A stretch of 64,000 bases of DNA from Bifidobacterium sp. ESL0769 (GTDB lineage: Bacteria > Actinomycetota > Actinomycetes > Actinomycetales > Bifidobacteriaceae): contig NZ_CP113918.1 of NCBI RefSeq assembly GCF_029395495.1, positions 124,001-188,000 on the forward strand, read 5' to 3'. Below, piece by piece: positions 7,747 through 16,900 of this stretch. Position numbers and translations under genes: made by a program. Position 1 is the first letter of the stretch; every line of letters starts with the position of its first letter. The notes beneath the pieces are model-generated. The model searched no databases, had not been told where the DNA came from, and saw only the letters and a program-made list of their open reading frames with translations.

Positions 7747-9255
7747 ATGAAGAAGACGAAGAAGATGGTGATTGTTGCGTCGTTTGCGGCGGCTTGCACC
7801 CTGTTCGCAGGTGTTGGTTTCGCGTCGGCAGGCGAGACTCCGGCCCCGGGCTCCACTCCGGTGGTTTCGGCACAGGCAAATTATAATCGCACAGCTTTGC
7901 AGGCTCAGCATGACAGAGCAGTCGGAATACGTAATACGGCCGGTAATTTGAGCCAATACACCCAGGAGTCGTGGACATGGCTTTTGAGCGATATCATTAA
8001 GGCTGAAGCCAAATTGGATGCTTCTAAAGACGGTAATCAAAATGCAGATGGAGCTATGAGCCAGCAGGATATTGATCAAACGACCAGCTCAATGAAGTTG
8101 GACATGGATCTTGGTATCTTGCAGGCTCCCAAGGCTGGTGAAATTAGAGCAGACGCTCCTCTGCAGAATATGGCATCCCTTCAGTCTTTTTACAATAAAA
8201 TAAAGAACGTCGCACGCTCCAGCTACCCCTCTGCCACGGAAAATCAGTGGACTCGGTTTGATCAATCCAGAACCTATGTAAGTTGGATCTTAATGGCAGA
8301 CGGTGATCAATATCAGATCACTAGGGCGTATGACCGGTTGTACGCAGATACTTACAACATTGATCAGAACTTGCTTCCAACTCCCCCTGCCCCGGCTCCG
8401 TCTCCATCCCCGTCACCAAGCCCTGCTCCCGCTCCTACTCCCGACAAGAAAGCCGGACTGCGCAGCGCCTATGACAAGGTGAAGGATTACAAGCAGGACG
8501 ATTTCACTGCCGCTTCTCCTTGGGCAGCGTTCGCCGCTGAGCTCGCCAAGGCCAAGGCCATGCTCGATACTGACAACACCCAGGCTGCGTTCGACGCCGA
8601 AGCCACCGCTCTTAATGCGAAAGCCGACGCTCTGATCAGCATCGCCGCGCTCAAGGCTGATATCGCTAAGGCCTCCTCGTTGAAGCCCTCCGACTATAGC
8701 GAGTTCTCTTGGTATCTTGTCACCATCGATTTGCCCTGGGCCAAGGACGTCGTTGCCGATGCCAACGCCACGAAAGATGATGTCAGTGCCATTGAAGGCC
8801 TTTTGAGCGAAGACCTCGCCGATCTCAGGACCCCGATCGCCGGCGAAAAGACCGGTGCGGATATCCCCACCACCCCCAAGACCAAGACCGATTTGACCAA
8901 GTTGGTCGCGCAGGCCGAAACTCTCAAGCAGGGCGATTACACCGCCGCTTCCTGGAAGGTCTTCGCTGAGGCCTTGAAGGATGCCAAGGATGCCCTCAAT
9001 CCGGAAGCGCAGCCGCAATCTCAGCTGCTGCGTGACGGTGTTGAAGACGACTACACCTTCAACTACGTGGAGCTTGAGGACGCCCAGTCCGCTCTGGTTC
9101 GCAACGTTGCCAAAACCAATGGTGCCGCTGGTGCTGCCGGTAAGAAGGCCGGCCTGGCAACAACTGGTGCCAATGTTTCCATCGTGGCCGGTATCATGGC
9201 GCTGTTCGCAGTCGCCGGTGCCGCCATCAAACTCGTCGATCGCAAGCGTGCCTAG
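7747..9255 (+). CDS. FIVAR-type cell-wall-anchored surface protein with LATTG sorting signal
   Basis: 502 residues from ATG at 7747; an in-frame ATG at 7735 is rejected because GGAGG at 7738-7742 lies between the two and is correctly spaced for 7747. Layout: basic signal peptide (MKKTKKM plus hydrophobic core, cleavage near GFASA-GE), an N-terminal helical region, a Pro/Ser-rich linker (PTPPAPAPSPSPSPSPAPAP) near residues 215-230, then FIVAR-like three-helix repeats (YKQDDFTAAS, LKPSDYSEFSW, LKQGDYTAASWKVFAEAL), and a C-terminal LATTG motif, hydrophobic segment and DRKRA tail for sortase anchoring. A LytTR-type site lies in its promoter, so it is likely controlled by the adjacent two-component system. 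Confidence 0.8.
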   Translation: MKKTKKMVIVASFAAACTLFAGVGFASAGETPAPGSTPVVSAQANYNRTALQAQHDRAVGIRNTAGNLSQYTQESWTWLLSDIIKAEAKLDASKDGNQNADGAMSQQDIDQTTSSMKLDMDLGILQAPKAGEIRADAPLQNMASLQSFYNKIKNVARSSYPSATENQWTRFDQSRTYVSWILMADGDQYQITRAYDRLYADTYNIDQNLLPTPPAPAPSPSPSPSPAPAPTPDKKAGLRSAYDKVKDYKQDDFTAASPWAAFAAELAKAKAMLDTDNTQAAFDAEATALNAKADALISIAALKADIAKASSLKPSDYSEFSWYLVTIDLPWAKDVVADANATKDDVSAIEGLLSEDLADLRTPIAGEKTGADIPTTPKTKTDLTKLVAQAETLKQGDYTAASWKVFAEALKDAKDALNPEAQPQSQLLRDGVEDDYTFNYVELEDAQSALVRNVAKTNGAAGAAGKKAGLATTGANVSIVAGIMALFAVAGAAIKLVDRKRA

Positions 9256-9293
9256 CAACCAGCTCGCTCGTCTGTAACGACAGTTTCACCATT

Positions 9294-9364
9294 AAAGGTC
9301 GGCCGACAGGTCTGCGGATTTGGTATTGATAAGCCATTTCCGTCAGCTTGTCGGCCGGCTTTAT
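9294..9364 (+). terminator. Probable terminator after the LATTG surface protein
   Basis: GGCCGACA (9301-9308) pairs with TGTCGGCC (9349-9356); AAAG and CTTT extend the pairing with mismatches. The loop is 40 bases and contains smaller pairings; only TTTATA follows, so it is not a textbook terminator. Confidence 0.5.
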
Positions 9365-9398
9365 ACGTTCCGGGCTTTGGCTAGGGAGCTGAGCCAGA

Positions 9399-9537
9399 GT
9401 ACCTGGGTGAACGCGGATGTGGTTGGGTGAACCTAGAACGTGACTGAGCGAACCTAACTAAGCGGACGCGGCCAGGAGAACGTAACTTGATAGACGTAAC
9501 TTAGCGAACGCGACTAGATGGACGCAGTTAGGTGGCC
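9399..9537. repeat. 14-bp degenerate tandem repeat tract upstream of the M20 amidohydrolase gene
   Basis: Seven contiguous 14-base units run from 9440 to 9537 (GTGACTGAGCGAAC, CTAACTAAGCGGAC, GCGGCCAGGAGAAC, GTAACTTGATAGAC, GTAACTTAGCGAAC, GCGACTAGATGGAC, GCAGTTAGGTGGCC). Two further units occur at 9399-9412 and 9419-9432, separated by 6- and 7-base partial units. The common theme is a GAAC/GGAC end and a central ACT. The tract ends 50 bases before the start codon of the following gene and fills most of the 332-bp gap 9256-9587. Confidence 0.8.
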
Positions 9538-9587
9538 TCGGCTTGATGGGAGTATAAAGAAGGAAACGTCCCGAAAGGAAGTGTGTT

Positions 9588-11072
9588 ATGGCAGTTGACA
9601 ATAACGGCAATACCCGCAATGCCGCCGATATCGACGGCAACAAACAGCGGATCATGGACATCGTCGACGAGAAGAAAGGCGAGTTCATCGAGGCTTCGGA
9701 CAGGATTTGGGAGACGCCCGAGACACGTTTCACCGTGCCGAAATCTGTCGAACAGCATTATAAAGTACTTGAACGCGAGGGCTTTGACATCCAAAAAGGC
9801 GTGGCCGGCATGGATTACGCCTACATCGCCACGTACGGAACGGGCAAGCCGGTCATCGGCATCACCGCCGAATACGATGCGCTCGACAACCTGAGTCAGG
9901 AGGCCGGCAACCCGAATCGTAAACCCGTGGTCGAGGGTGCGCCCGGGCAAGGTTGCGGTCACAATGTGCTCGGCACCGGCGCTTTGGGCGCAGCCGTCGC
10001 GCTGAAGACGCTGATGGAGGAGAAAAATCTCAAAGGTACACTAAAGCTTTTCGGCTGCCCGGCCGAGGAGAGCGGTTATGGCAAGGCGTTCATGGCGCGC
10101 GACGGCGTTTTCGACGATGTGGATGCGGCCTTTACTTGGCACCCTTCCGACACCACGGCTGTCGCCGGCGGTTCGGGCCTTGCGGTGATGCAGGCCAACT
10201 TCAGCTTCAAGGGCCTCGCCGCGCACGCTGCGGCCGCTCCCGAGCAGGGCCGAGACGCGCTCGACGCCGCCACGCTGATGACGGTGGGCGTACAGTTCCT
10301 GCGCGAGCATATCATCGACGCCGCGCGTATCCATTACGCTTACCTTGACGCCGGCGGCAAGTCCGCGAACGTCGTGCATCCCACGGCCACGCTCTACTTC
10401 TTCGTGCGCGCCCCGTATCTTGAGCAAGCCAAGCCCATCTACGACCGCGTGGTCAAGATCGCCAAGGGTGCCGCGATGATGACGGAAACCGAGCTCAAGA
10501 TCGACTTCGATTCCGCCTGCGCCAACTACGTACCGAACCACCCGCTCAGCGAGGACATGGACAGAAACCTCGACCTGGTCGGCCCGCTGCAACTCACCGA
10601 TGAAGAGCTCGAGTTCGAGAGCAAGATCCAGGCCAACAACCCCAAGGGTTATGAAGGTCCGCTCGCCGAGCGTCTGAAGGCTGCGAACCCGTCGTTGAGC
10701 GATGAGGAGGTCAACAAAATCGCCCATTCCAGCATGGCATTGCCGAAGTTCCCGCTGATTTACACCACTGACACCAAGGGCCAGGCGTCCACGGACGTCG
10801 GCGATGTGAGTTGGTGCACCCCGACCGCGCAGTACTACGGCGGTTTCGAGCCGCTGGGTACGCCCGCGCATTCGTGGCAGTGGGTAGCCAACGGCCAGTC
10901 CAGCGTGGCGCACAAGGGACTTGTACAAGCCGCCAAGACCATTGCCCTGACCGCCTACGATGCTCTCACCGACCCTGAGCTTCTGCAGGCCGCGAAGGAT
11001 GCTTATGCCAAGGAGTTCAAGGGCAAGCCCTACAAGTCGGTGATTCCGCCGGAAACTCAGCCTCATGGCTGA
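9588..11072 (+). CDS. M20-family amidohydrolase, AbgB-like (p-aminobenzoyl-glutamate hydrolase subunit B type)
   Basis: 494 residues, close to the usual AbgB length. Metal-site motifs are present: ITAEYDALDNLSQEAG, GQGCGHNVLGTGALGAA (His and following), and CPAEESGYGK with the catalytic acid pair; the dimerisation domain is in the middle (FKGLAAHAAAAPEQGRDALD). A late STDVGDVSWCTPT segment and AHSWQWVANGQSSVAHKG are typical for the AbgB branch. GAAAGGAAG lies eight bases before ATG. There is no AbgA or AbgT neighbour, so the substrate could be another N-acyl amino acid or aminobenzoyl-glutamate. Likely cytoplasmic: no signal peptide. Confidence 0.82.
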   Translation: MAVDNNGNTRNAADIDGNKQRIMDIVDEKKGEFIEASDRIWETPETRFTVPKSVEQHYKVLEREGFDIQKGVAGMDYAYIATYGTGKPVIGITAEYDALDNLSQEAGNPNRKPVVEGAPGQGCGHNVLGTGALGAAVALKTLMEEKNLKGTLKLFGCPAEESGYGKAFMARDGVFDDVDAAFTWHPSDTTAVAGGSGLAVMQANFSFKGLAAHAAAAPEQGRDALDAATLMTVGVQFLREHIIDAARIHYAYLDAGGKSANVVHPTATLYFFVRAPYLEQAKPIYDRVVKIAKGAAMMTETELKIDFDSACANYVPNHPLSEDMDRNLDLVGPLQLTDEELEFESKIQANNPKGYEGPLAERLKAANPSLSDEEVNKIAHSSMALPKFPLIYTTDTKGQASTDVGDVSWCTPTAQYYGGFEPLGTPAHSWQWVANGQSSVAHKGLVQAAKTIALTAYDALTDPELLQAAKDAYAKEFKGKPYKSVIPPETQPHG

Positions 11073-11101
11073 GTGAGAGGCTATCTAAGACTATCTAAGA
11101 C

Positions 11102-11127
11102 ATGCCTTCCGGCCCGTCGGAAGGCAT
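11102..11127. terminator. Short perfect hairpin between convergent abgB-like and HTH genes
   Basis: ATGCCTTCCG (11102-11111) pairs with CGGAAGGCAT (11118-11127), loop of 6. The genes on both sides converge on it. No clear U-run follows on the plus strand (ATAAAAAACGG), so it may act with Rho or as a 3'-end stabiliser. A 10-base direct repeat GACTATCTAA precedes it. Confidence 0.45.
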
Positions 11128-11193
11128 ATAAAAAACGGGCTGGCGACTTGATTGTCGTCAACCCGTATGGTACGAAGTCTTTGAACCTAATGT

Positions 11194-11559
11194 TCAGGCA
11201 GCCTTTGTCGTGGAGGACTGAGCGTTCTTGTCGTTGTCGGTCAGCTGCGTTTTTTCGGCGTCGCGGCGGACGATTTCCTCCGCGATCGATTCGATGTTGC
11301 AAAGGCGAAGGGCGTTGTCCCCACGCACGCCCGAAGCCTCTTCGTTGCTGATGAGACCGGTTTTCACCAACGCATCAACGGGGTTGATGCCGTAGCTGCG
11401 AGCGATGGCGATGATTTCGTCGGTCGCCAGTTCGTTTGACTTGAAGCGTTTGTAAAGAGTGGCATAAGGGATGCCTGCCAGCTGTGAGATTCGGTTGATA
11501 GAATCGTCGTGGGTGATTTCTCGTAGCCATTCAATATGATTATGTCGAATTTTTTCCAT
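11194..11559 (-). CDS. Small helix-turn-helix protein, paralogue 1 of 3
   Basis: 121 residues. A conserved core starts with IEWLREITHDDSINRISQLA, continues GIPYATLYKRFKSNELATDE (helix-turn-helix) and IIAIARSYGINPVDALVKTG, and ends with an EEASGVRGDNALRL segment and an acidic/polar tail. The same core is found in the proteins at 12184-12576 and 20883-21233. It resembles XRE/immunity-repressor-like regulators of actinobacteria. No clear Shine-Dalgarno precedes the ATG. AAACGTTTGA lies 52-61 bases upstream, as in both paralogues, which suggests autoregulation or mutual regulation. All three genes lie near the ABC exporter and are on the minus strand. Confidence 0.72.
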   Translation of the reverse strand: MEKIRHNHIEWLREITHDDSINRISQLAGIPYATLYKRFKSNELATDEIIAIARSYGINPVDALVKTGLISNEEASGVRGDNALRLCNIESIAEEIVRRDAEKTQLTDNDKNAQSSTTKAA

Positions 11560-12183
11560 GTTTTTATTTTCCGATAATTCGCAAGAAAATGTAAGGAATA
11601 AAATTTCGTAAAACGTTTGATATTATTGAGAATATTTTTATTTGATGATATTTATACAGACTGTTTATCAAGAAAATTGTTTTGTCTAATATTGCAATAA
11701 AACGTTGAAATTGCGGTGGTTTTGGACTATAATAAGACGAAAGCGAAGGTTTCGTATCCTGCAAAGAGTCAACAAAAAGATGACTATTTATTTATTCGTC
11801 AAACATCAACCGTTTAATTAAATTTTTTAAAAAAAATTAAATAAAACGTTCATAACCGTATAGATTAAGTTATTAGCGTAATCAATGCTTTTTGTCTAAT
11901 ACAAAAATAGTGCTTTTGCCCTTATTAATGTTTAACCGTTGCAATTTAGCTGGATTTCACAGGTTGCTCGGATGGTGACACCAGGCCTCCAGGTTTTACT
12001 CACCTGATGACGATTGCGCGGCAATGGCATGGCTTTCAATCCTGCCTCTGCCTATTGATGTCGACGGTTGAACGGAGCCTAACGTGTTCCCCGAAGTTGA
12101 ATTCTGCCTGCTTATCGACATGTAAGCGGAGCCGTGACGTGCGCAGCCCCGCTTACATGCTCTTCGATTTTCGGACTTAAATT
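11560..12183. other. 624-bp AT-rich intergenic region between HTH paralogues 1 and 2
   Basis: No coding region is visible. It holds the promoter of paralogue 1, several ACGTT/CCGTTTA-like words (11701, 11810, 11844, 11935), and a hairpin near the paralogue 2 stop: CATGTAAGCGG (12119-12129) pairing with CCGCTTACATG (12149-12159), loop of 19, perhaps a terminator for paralogue 2 although no U-run follows. Confidence 0.6.
11611..11620. promoter_or_regulatory. Candidate operator of HTH paralogue 1
   Basis: AAACGTTTGA (reverse complement TCAAACGTTT) lies 52 bases upstream of the start codon at 11559. The same motif occurs at almost the same distance before the two paralogous genes (12624-12633 and 21287-21296). 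Confidence 0.5.
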
Positions 12184-12576
12184 TTAGTCCTTGTCTTCCG
12201 GATTCGCTTCGCCATTTTCGTCGGCCTTTGATTCTTCGGCTTTTTTGATGGCGGCCAGGCCGCTGGTGAAGTCGTTGCGGCGCACGATTTCCTTGGCGAT
12301 GTCACTGATGCTGCTGAGCCGCAGCGCGTTGTTGCCGCGCACGTCGGTGGCCTCGTCCGTGTCGATGACGTGGTTCTGGACCAGCGCCTCCACGGGGTTG
12401 ATGTGGTAACCGCGGGCGATCGCGATGATCTCGTCGGTGGTCAGCATATTCGATTGAAAGCGCTTGTAAAGGGTCGTATAGGGAATCCCGCTCAAGCGAG
12501 AGATTTTATTAATGGAATCGTTATGCGTGATGCGCTTGAGCCATTCGATTGGGTTGTTACTCGTATTTTCGTTCAT
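12184..12576 (-). CDS. Small helix-turn-helix protein, paralogue 2 of 3
   Basis: 130 residues from ATG at 12576. An in-frame ATG at 12660 would add 28 hydrophobic residues absent from the paralogues, so the internal start, which aligns with MEKIRHN and MTKTNTQ of the others, is preferred. The core IEWLKRITHNDSINKISRLS, GIPYTTLYKRFQSNMLTTDE and IIAIARGYHINPVEALVQNH matches paralogues 1 and 3; the C-terminal tail is acidic and polar. AAACGTTTGA is 48 bases upstream. It is divergent from the ABC exporter genes, whose start is 700 bases away, so it is a candidate regulator of that exporter. Confidence 0.7.
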   Translation of the reverse strand: MNENTSNNPIEWLKRITHNDSINKISRLSGIPYTTLYKRFQSNMLTTDEIIAIARGYHINPVEALVQNHVIDTDEATDVRGNNALRLSSISDIAKEIVRRNDFTSGLAAIKKAEESKADENGEANPEDKD

Positions 12577-12623
12577 GTACTTATTATGCGATGCTTTACC
12601 TGAAAAAGTAATCAGCAAAACTG

Positions 12624-12633
12624 AAACGTTTGA
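12624..12633. promoter_or_regulatory. Candidate operator of HTH paralogue 2
   Basis: AAACGTTTGA, identical to the motif before paralogue 1, 48 bases upstream of the chosen start at 12576. Its position inside the longer alternative reading frame also argues against that longer start. Confidence 0.5.
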
Positions 12634-12951
12634 TGTGAAAGAGAGAAATGTCATACGCAAACGTTACAAAAGGTTAAATATTACTATAAATTAATTACAA
12701 CGGTAGATGGGATTTTCGTCGCGCCTTCGCTTGCCTTTCGCCTCGTATTCCTGATATTTTGCGCTTTTATGGGTACCTGAACCCCTCTGTCGCTTGGATT
12801 CGCGACGTTGGAGCCATGTGGAAGCAGTATAAGTAAAATGCAGAATTAAACGGATTGTGACTTATAACAAGTTTCGGCTAAAGCAGAATTAATTTATTTT
12901 TTTCGTAAATTAACATTGTGGTGCAAAGTTATTGCTGAATCTTACAATTAT

Positions 12952-12961
12952 CAAACGTTTG
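12952..12961. promoter_or_regulatory. Perfect CAAACGTTTG palindrome upstream of the ABC exporter
   Basis: A 10-base palindrome that is the symmetric form of the AAACGTTTGA motif found before the HTH genes. It lies in the 699-bp gap 12577-13275 between HTH paralogue 2 and the divergent exporter operon, 315 bases before the exporter start. The rest of this gap is AT-rich and shows no gene. Confidence 0.45.
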
Positions 12962-13275
12962 CTTTAACCGTGCATCAAATGAATGTTCGCTGTGTTGTGG
13001 TGGGTGTGGAGGTGTTCGGGTTTGCTGCATCGTCAACTTGGTAAGCTTTGACAGTCCGTAGAAACGGATGATGTCTTGAGCGTTTGCATCGTTGTCGTAA
13101 TAAATACGGTAGAACTCATTGCATTTATATGATATTTAAACTCTTTTGTTTATATTTACAATTTATAATAACAAGATGCGATAATCACCTAATTAAAAAA
13201 GCCGTTATTCATTATATAATGATAATATTTATCGTAAAGATTGGATACGTGTTCGGTTTTTGAGGAGAGAGCGGA

Positions 13276-13977
13276 ATGGGTTATATCGATGTAATTCATG
13301 AAGTCAAACGATATAATAGTGGTGCTGGAAGTGTAGTAGCGAATAACGATGTTAGTTTTTCTATCCTTCAAGGTGAGCTGGTCGTGATTATCGGAGCCTC
13401 CGGCACCGGGAAATCGACGTTGCTCAACGTCATCGGCGGCATGGACGGCTGCGATGAAGGCGACGTGATTATTGACGGCGAAAACATCGCCAAATACAGT
13501 ACCAAGGAACTCACCGAATACCGCCGCCTCGACGTCGGCTTTGTTTTCCAGTTCTATAACTTGGTCCCCAATCTGACCGCGCAGGAAAACGTTGAAATCG
13601 CCTCCGACATCGTTCCATATGCTTACGATTCCAAGCAAGTGCTGGACAGCGTCGGGCTCGGTGATCGTTGCAACAACTTCCCTTCCCAACTTTCTGGCGG
13701 CGAACAGCAGCGGGTTGCCATCGCGCGTGCCGTTGCGAAAAGGCCAAAAATCCTTCTATGCGACGAACCGACCGGGGCTCTCGACTACAAAACGGGTAAG
13801 CAGGTGCTGCATATCCTGCAGAACATGAGTCGCAAGCATGGCGCAACCGTGGTCATCGTGACTCATAATTCGGCGCTCGCCCCCATGGCCGACCGCGTCG
13901 TCAGCATGCACGATGCCCGCGTCACTGGTGTCAGACGAAATCCAGATCCGTGCGATATTGACCAGCTGGAGTGGTGA
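13276..13977 (+). CDS. ABC transporter ATP-binding protein (LolD/MacB type)
   Basis: 233 residues. Walker [11 protein letters not shown]-loop ([17 protein letters not shown]), signature [14 protein letters not shown], Walker [13 protein letters not shown] and H-loop VIVTHN are all present in normal order. The family energises FtsX/MacB-type permeases, which usually work as mechanotransmission exporters or antimicrobial-peptide resistance systems rather than importers. GAGGAGAG precedes the ATG. The stop codon overlaps the start region of the giant permease gene, so the two form one operon and complex at the inner face of the membrane. Confidence 0.9.
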   Translation: MGYIDVIHEVKRYNSGAGSVVANNDVSFSILQGELVVIIGASGTGKSTLLNVIGGMDGCDEGDVIIDGENIAKYSTKELTEYRRLDVGFVFQFYNLVPNLTAQENVEIASDIVPYAYDSKQVLDSVGLGDRCNNFPSQLSGGEQQRVAIARAVAKRPKILLCDEPTGALDYKTGKQVLHILQNMSRKHGATVVIVTHNSALAPMADRVVSMHDARVTGVRRNPDPCDIDQLEW

Positions 13978-16900
13978 TTGTGAAATCTAAAAATTCTCAT
14001 AAAGACGTTTACCAGAATCCTGTTTCCAGCACAAAGAACAAGAAGAAACATTCGTCCAAGGGTAAAAAATCGAAGAAGATGGCCGAGGCCAAGAAACTAG
14101 CCGAGATTGAGAAGAATAGCGCGGCTAAAGCCAGAAAGTCGGCCGGAGCTGAGGAAAACATTGCGCCCGAGACGACGAAGCTGGTCTGGGATGTGAAACC
14201 GGTTGTGCATAGGGCCTCTGCCACGCCCAAGAAGAAGACTGACCCGAAGCGAGTTGCGGCTAAGCCTGAGAAGCCGGCTACATCAGAGAAGCCGGTTGGA
14301 ATTAAGCAGTCAACTCAGCCAAAGAAGGCAGCCGAGCCGAGGAAGCAAGCCGTAGCTGAGGAATCGTCCGCGTCGAAGAAAGCAGTTGCAGCTAAAAGGT
14401 CGGCTGCACCTAAGAAGCTGGCTGTGCCTAAAAATGCGGCCAGGCTCAAGAAGCCGGTTTGGGTAAGGAAATCGGCCGCGCCTGAGAATCCGGTTGAGTT
14501 CAGAAAGTCAGCTAGGTCTAAGAAGTCAACTGCTATTAAGAAATCGTCTGCGCCCAATAAGGTAACTGAGCTTAGGAAGCAGCCTGCGCCGAAGAAGCCG
14601 ACTGAGTCCAGAAAGCCGATTACGCCCGAGAACCCGGGTGAATCTAAGAAACGGGTTGCCGCTAAGAGGTCAGCTGCGAATAAGAAGGCTGAATCTAAGA
14701 GGCCAGTCGTATCTGAGAAGAAGGCTGCGCCGAAGAAGTCGGTCAAATCTGGAAAGCCAACCGTATCTAAGAAGTCGGTTGATACCGAAAAACCGACTGT
14801 AGTTGAGAAGTCGGCTGAGCCTAAGAAGTCGGCTACAACGAGGAGACCGGCTGGGTCGAATAAAGTGGCTAAGGACCGGAAATCTGTCGTGGCCGAAAAG
14901 GCTGTTGAACACGATGAGCCGTCTGTATCTGAGAAGTCGCCAAAGTCTAAGAAGCCGGTTGCGGCCAATAAGTCAACTGAATCTTCAAAGGCGGCTGAGG
15001 CAAAAAGGCAGCTAGCTTCTGAAAAGCAGGTAGCATCTAAACCGTCGCCTGAAGCGAAGAAGTTTGTCGAGGTTAAGAAGTCTTCTGAGACCAAGAAGTC
15101 CCTTGAAATTAAGAAGTCTGTAGAGCCCAATAAGCCGTCTGTACCGGAAAAGTCGGCTCAACCCGAGCAACCAGCCGTACCGGAGAAACCGGCTGAGCCG
15201 AATAAGCAGGCTGAATCTAGGAAGCCAGTCATATCTGAGAAGCCAGCCGTGCCGAATAAGCCGGTTGAATCTAGCAGGCTGTCTGCATCTGGGAAGTCAG
15301 TTGAGTCTACGAAGCAGATCGTACTCGGGAATCCAGCCGAGTACGGGAAACCGGTTGGGCCTACGAAGCCAGCTACACCAATCCAGCCTAAAGCCGAATC
15401 TCAAGCGGCTCCGGCCATTCTCAATTTGCCCGCTAAAGCTGAACCTACTGGCGGGCCGGATCAAGATTTTTCGGAAACCATCATCTTTCCACCGAAATCG
15501 CGAACGGTTGAAAAGCCCGCGCAACCGAAAACGGATGTTGTTCCATTCTTGGAGAATGGTGATTCACAGCCCTCGGAATGGACGGTTGATCTGCGTCAAC
15601 CCGATGGCAGCAGGAAGAAAACGGAAACAACCGAACAATACAATGTAAGGATTTCGCTGCGGCATGCGCTGGAGCAGCAACAGCAGGAGCAACGCGCTCG
15701 AAAAGCGCAGCAGGAGCACCGGGCACAGCGCCTGCAGCGAGAGCAACAATTCGGGCAGCCGCAGCGGCCCACGCAAGCCGCGCAGGTTCAGTCGCAACAG
15801 CAGCCGACGAAGTCTAGACAGCAGCAGGAATCCACACCGGCGCAGCCGAACAAGCCGAAGGTGTCGCAGAAGCAATGGTTGGAAGAGCTCGGGAAGCCTC
15901 AGGAAATCTCAGAAATTCTGCAACAACGGTCGTCCGTACAAAAGCCGCTGCAGCAGCAGAAGCCTGTTCAGCCCAAGCAAGTGGCTCAGGTCCAGTCGCA
16001 GCAGGCATTGGCACGGAAGTCACTGCAGCAGCAGAAGCCGAATGGACCGCAGCAACAACCTGCGCAGCCTTGGCAAATTGCGCAGGTTCAGCCGCAGCAG
16101 TCTGAGCAAATTCAGCCCCAGCCTCCTCAGCAGCAACAGCTAAGGAAATCTCAGCAAACTGCGAAGTGGGAGCATCACGCACAGCCGCAAAAGTTGCAGC
16201 AACCTCAGCCAGCCGAGCAGGTTGAAAAGCAACCGGTGCCTGTGCACAAGCCGGAGTCGTCGCAGCAGCAACCGTTGCAACAAGAGCAGGAGTCTAGGCA
16301 GCCTGAGCAAATCGCGAAGGTTCAGCCGCAACAGCAGCCTCAAAAACTCGAAAAACAGGAGCAAAAACAGCAGCCGCAAGAAAGTCCGAAGAGTCAGAAG
16401 CCACAGCCACGTAAGGAACTTCAGGGGACTAAGCAGATTCAGCCTGAGCAATCGCCAAAGCCGCAGTCTGAGGAATCTCCGGAAGCCGAGCAGGTTCAGC
16501 CTCAGAAGCAGGAGTCTTCACAGACCCAGAAGTCGCAGGGAGAAAAGGAAGCAAAACCGCTGCCGGTGTCGGAACGGAACCAGCAGTCGCGGAAAAAGCA
16601 AAAAGGCAAGAAACCACAGCAGCCCGGGCAATCTCTGCAAACCGTGCAGGCGAAGTCGCAAAAATCGCAAAAGACATCTGAGAAAAAGGCATCGAAGCAG
16701 CAGAAGTCGCAAAAGGCGCAGCAGGCGCCAGTGCAGCAGAAGCAGCAGTCGGAGGAAAGCCCGAAAGTCCAAAAGCCGCAGCATCAAGCGGCTCCACAGA
16801 AGCAGCTGCCTCGGGAAACCCCGAAAGAGCAGGAGTCTACGCAGCCTCAGCAAGCGGAGGAAGTGCAGCCGCAACAGAAGCAGGAGTTGCCAGAACAGCA

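Noticed and set aside
9399..9537. 14-bp repeats as a CRISPR array
   Set aside because: Units are contiguous and degenerate, with no spacers and no cas genes.
12577..12660. Longer start of HTH paralogue 2 at 12660
   Set aside because: The extra residues are absent from both paralogues and would cover the conserved operator-like motif.
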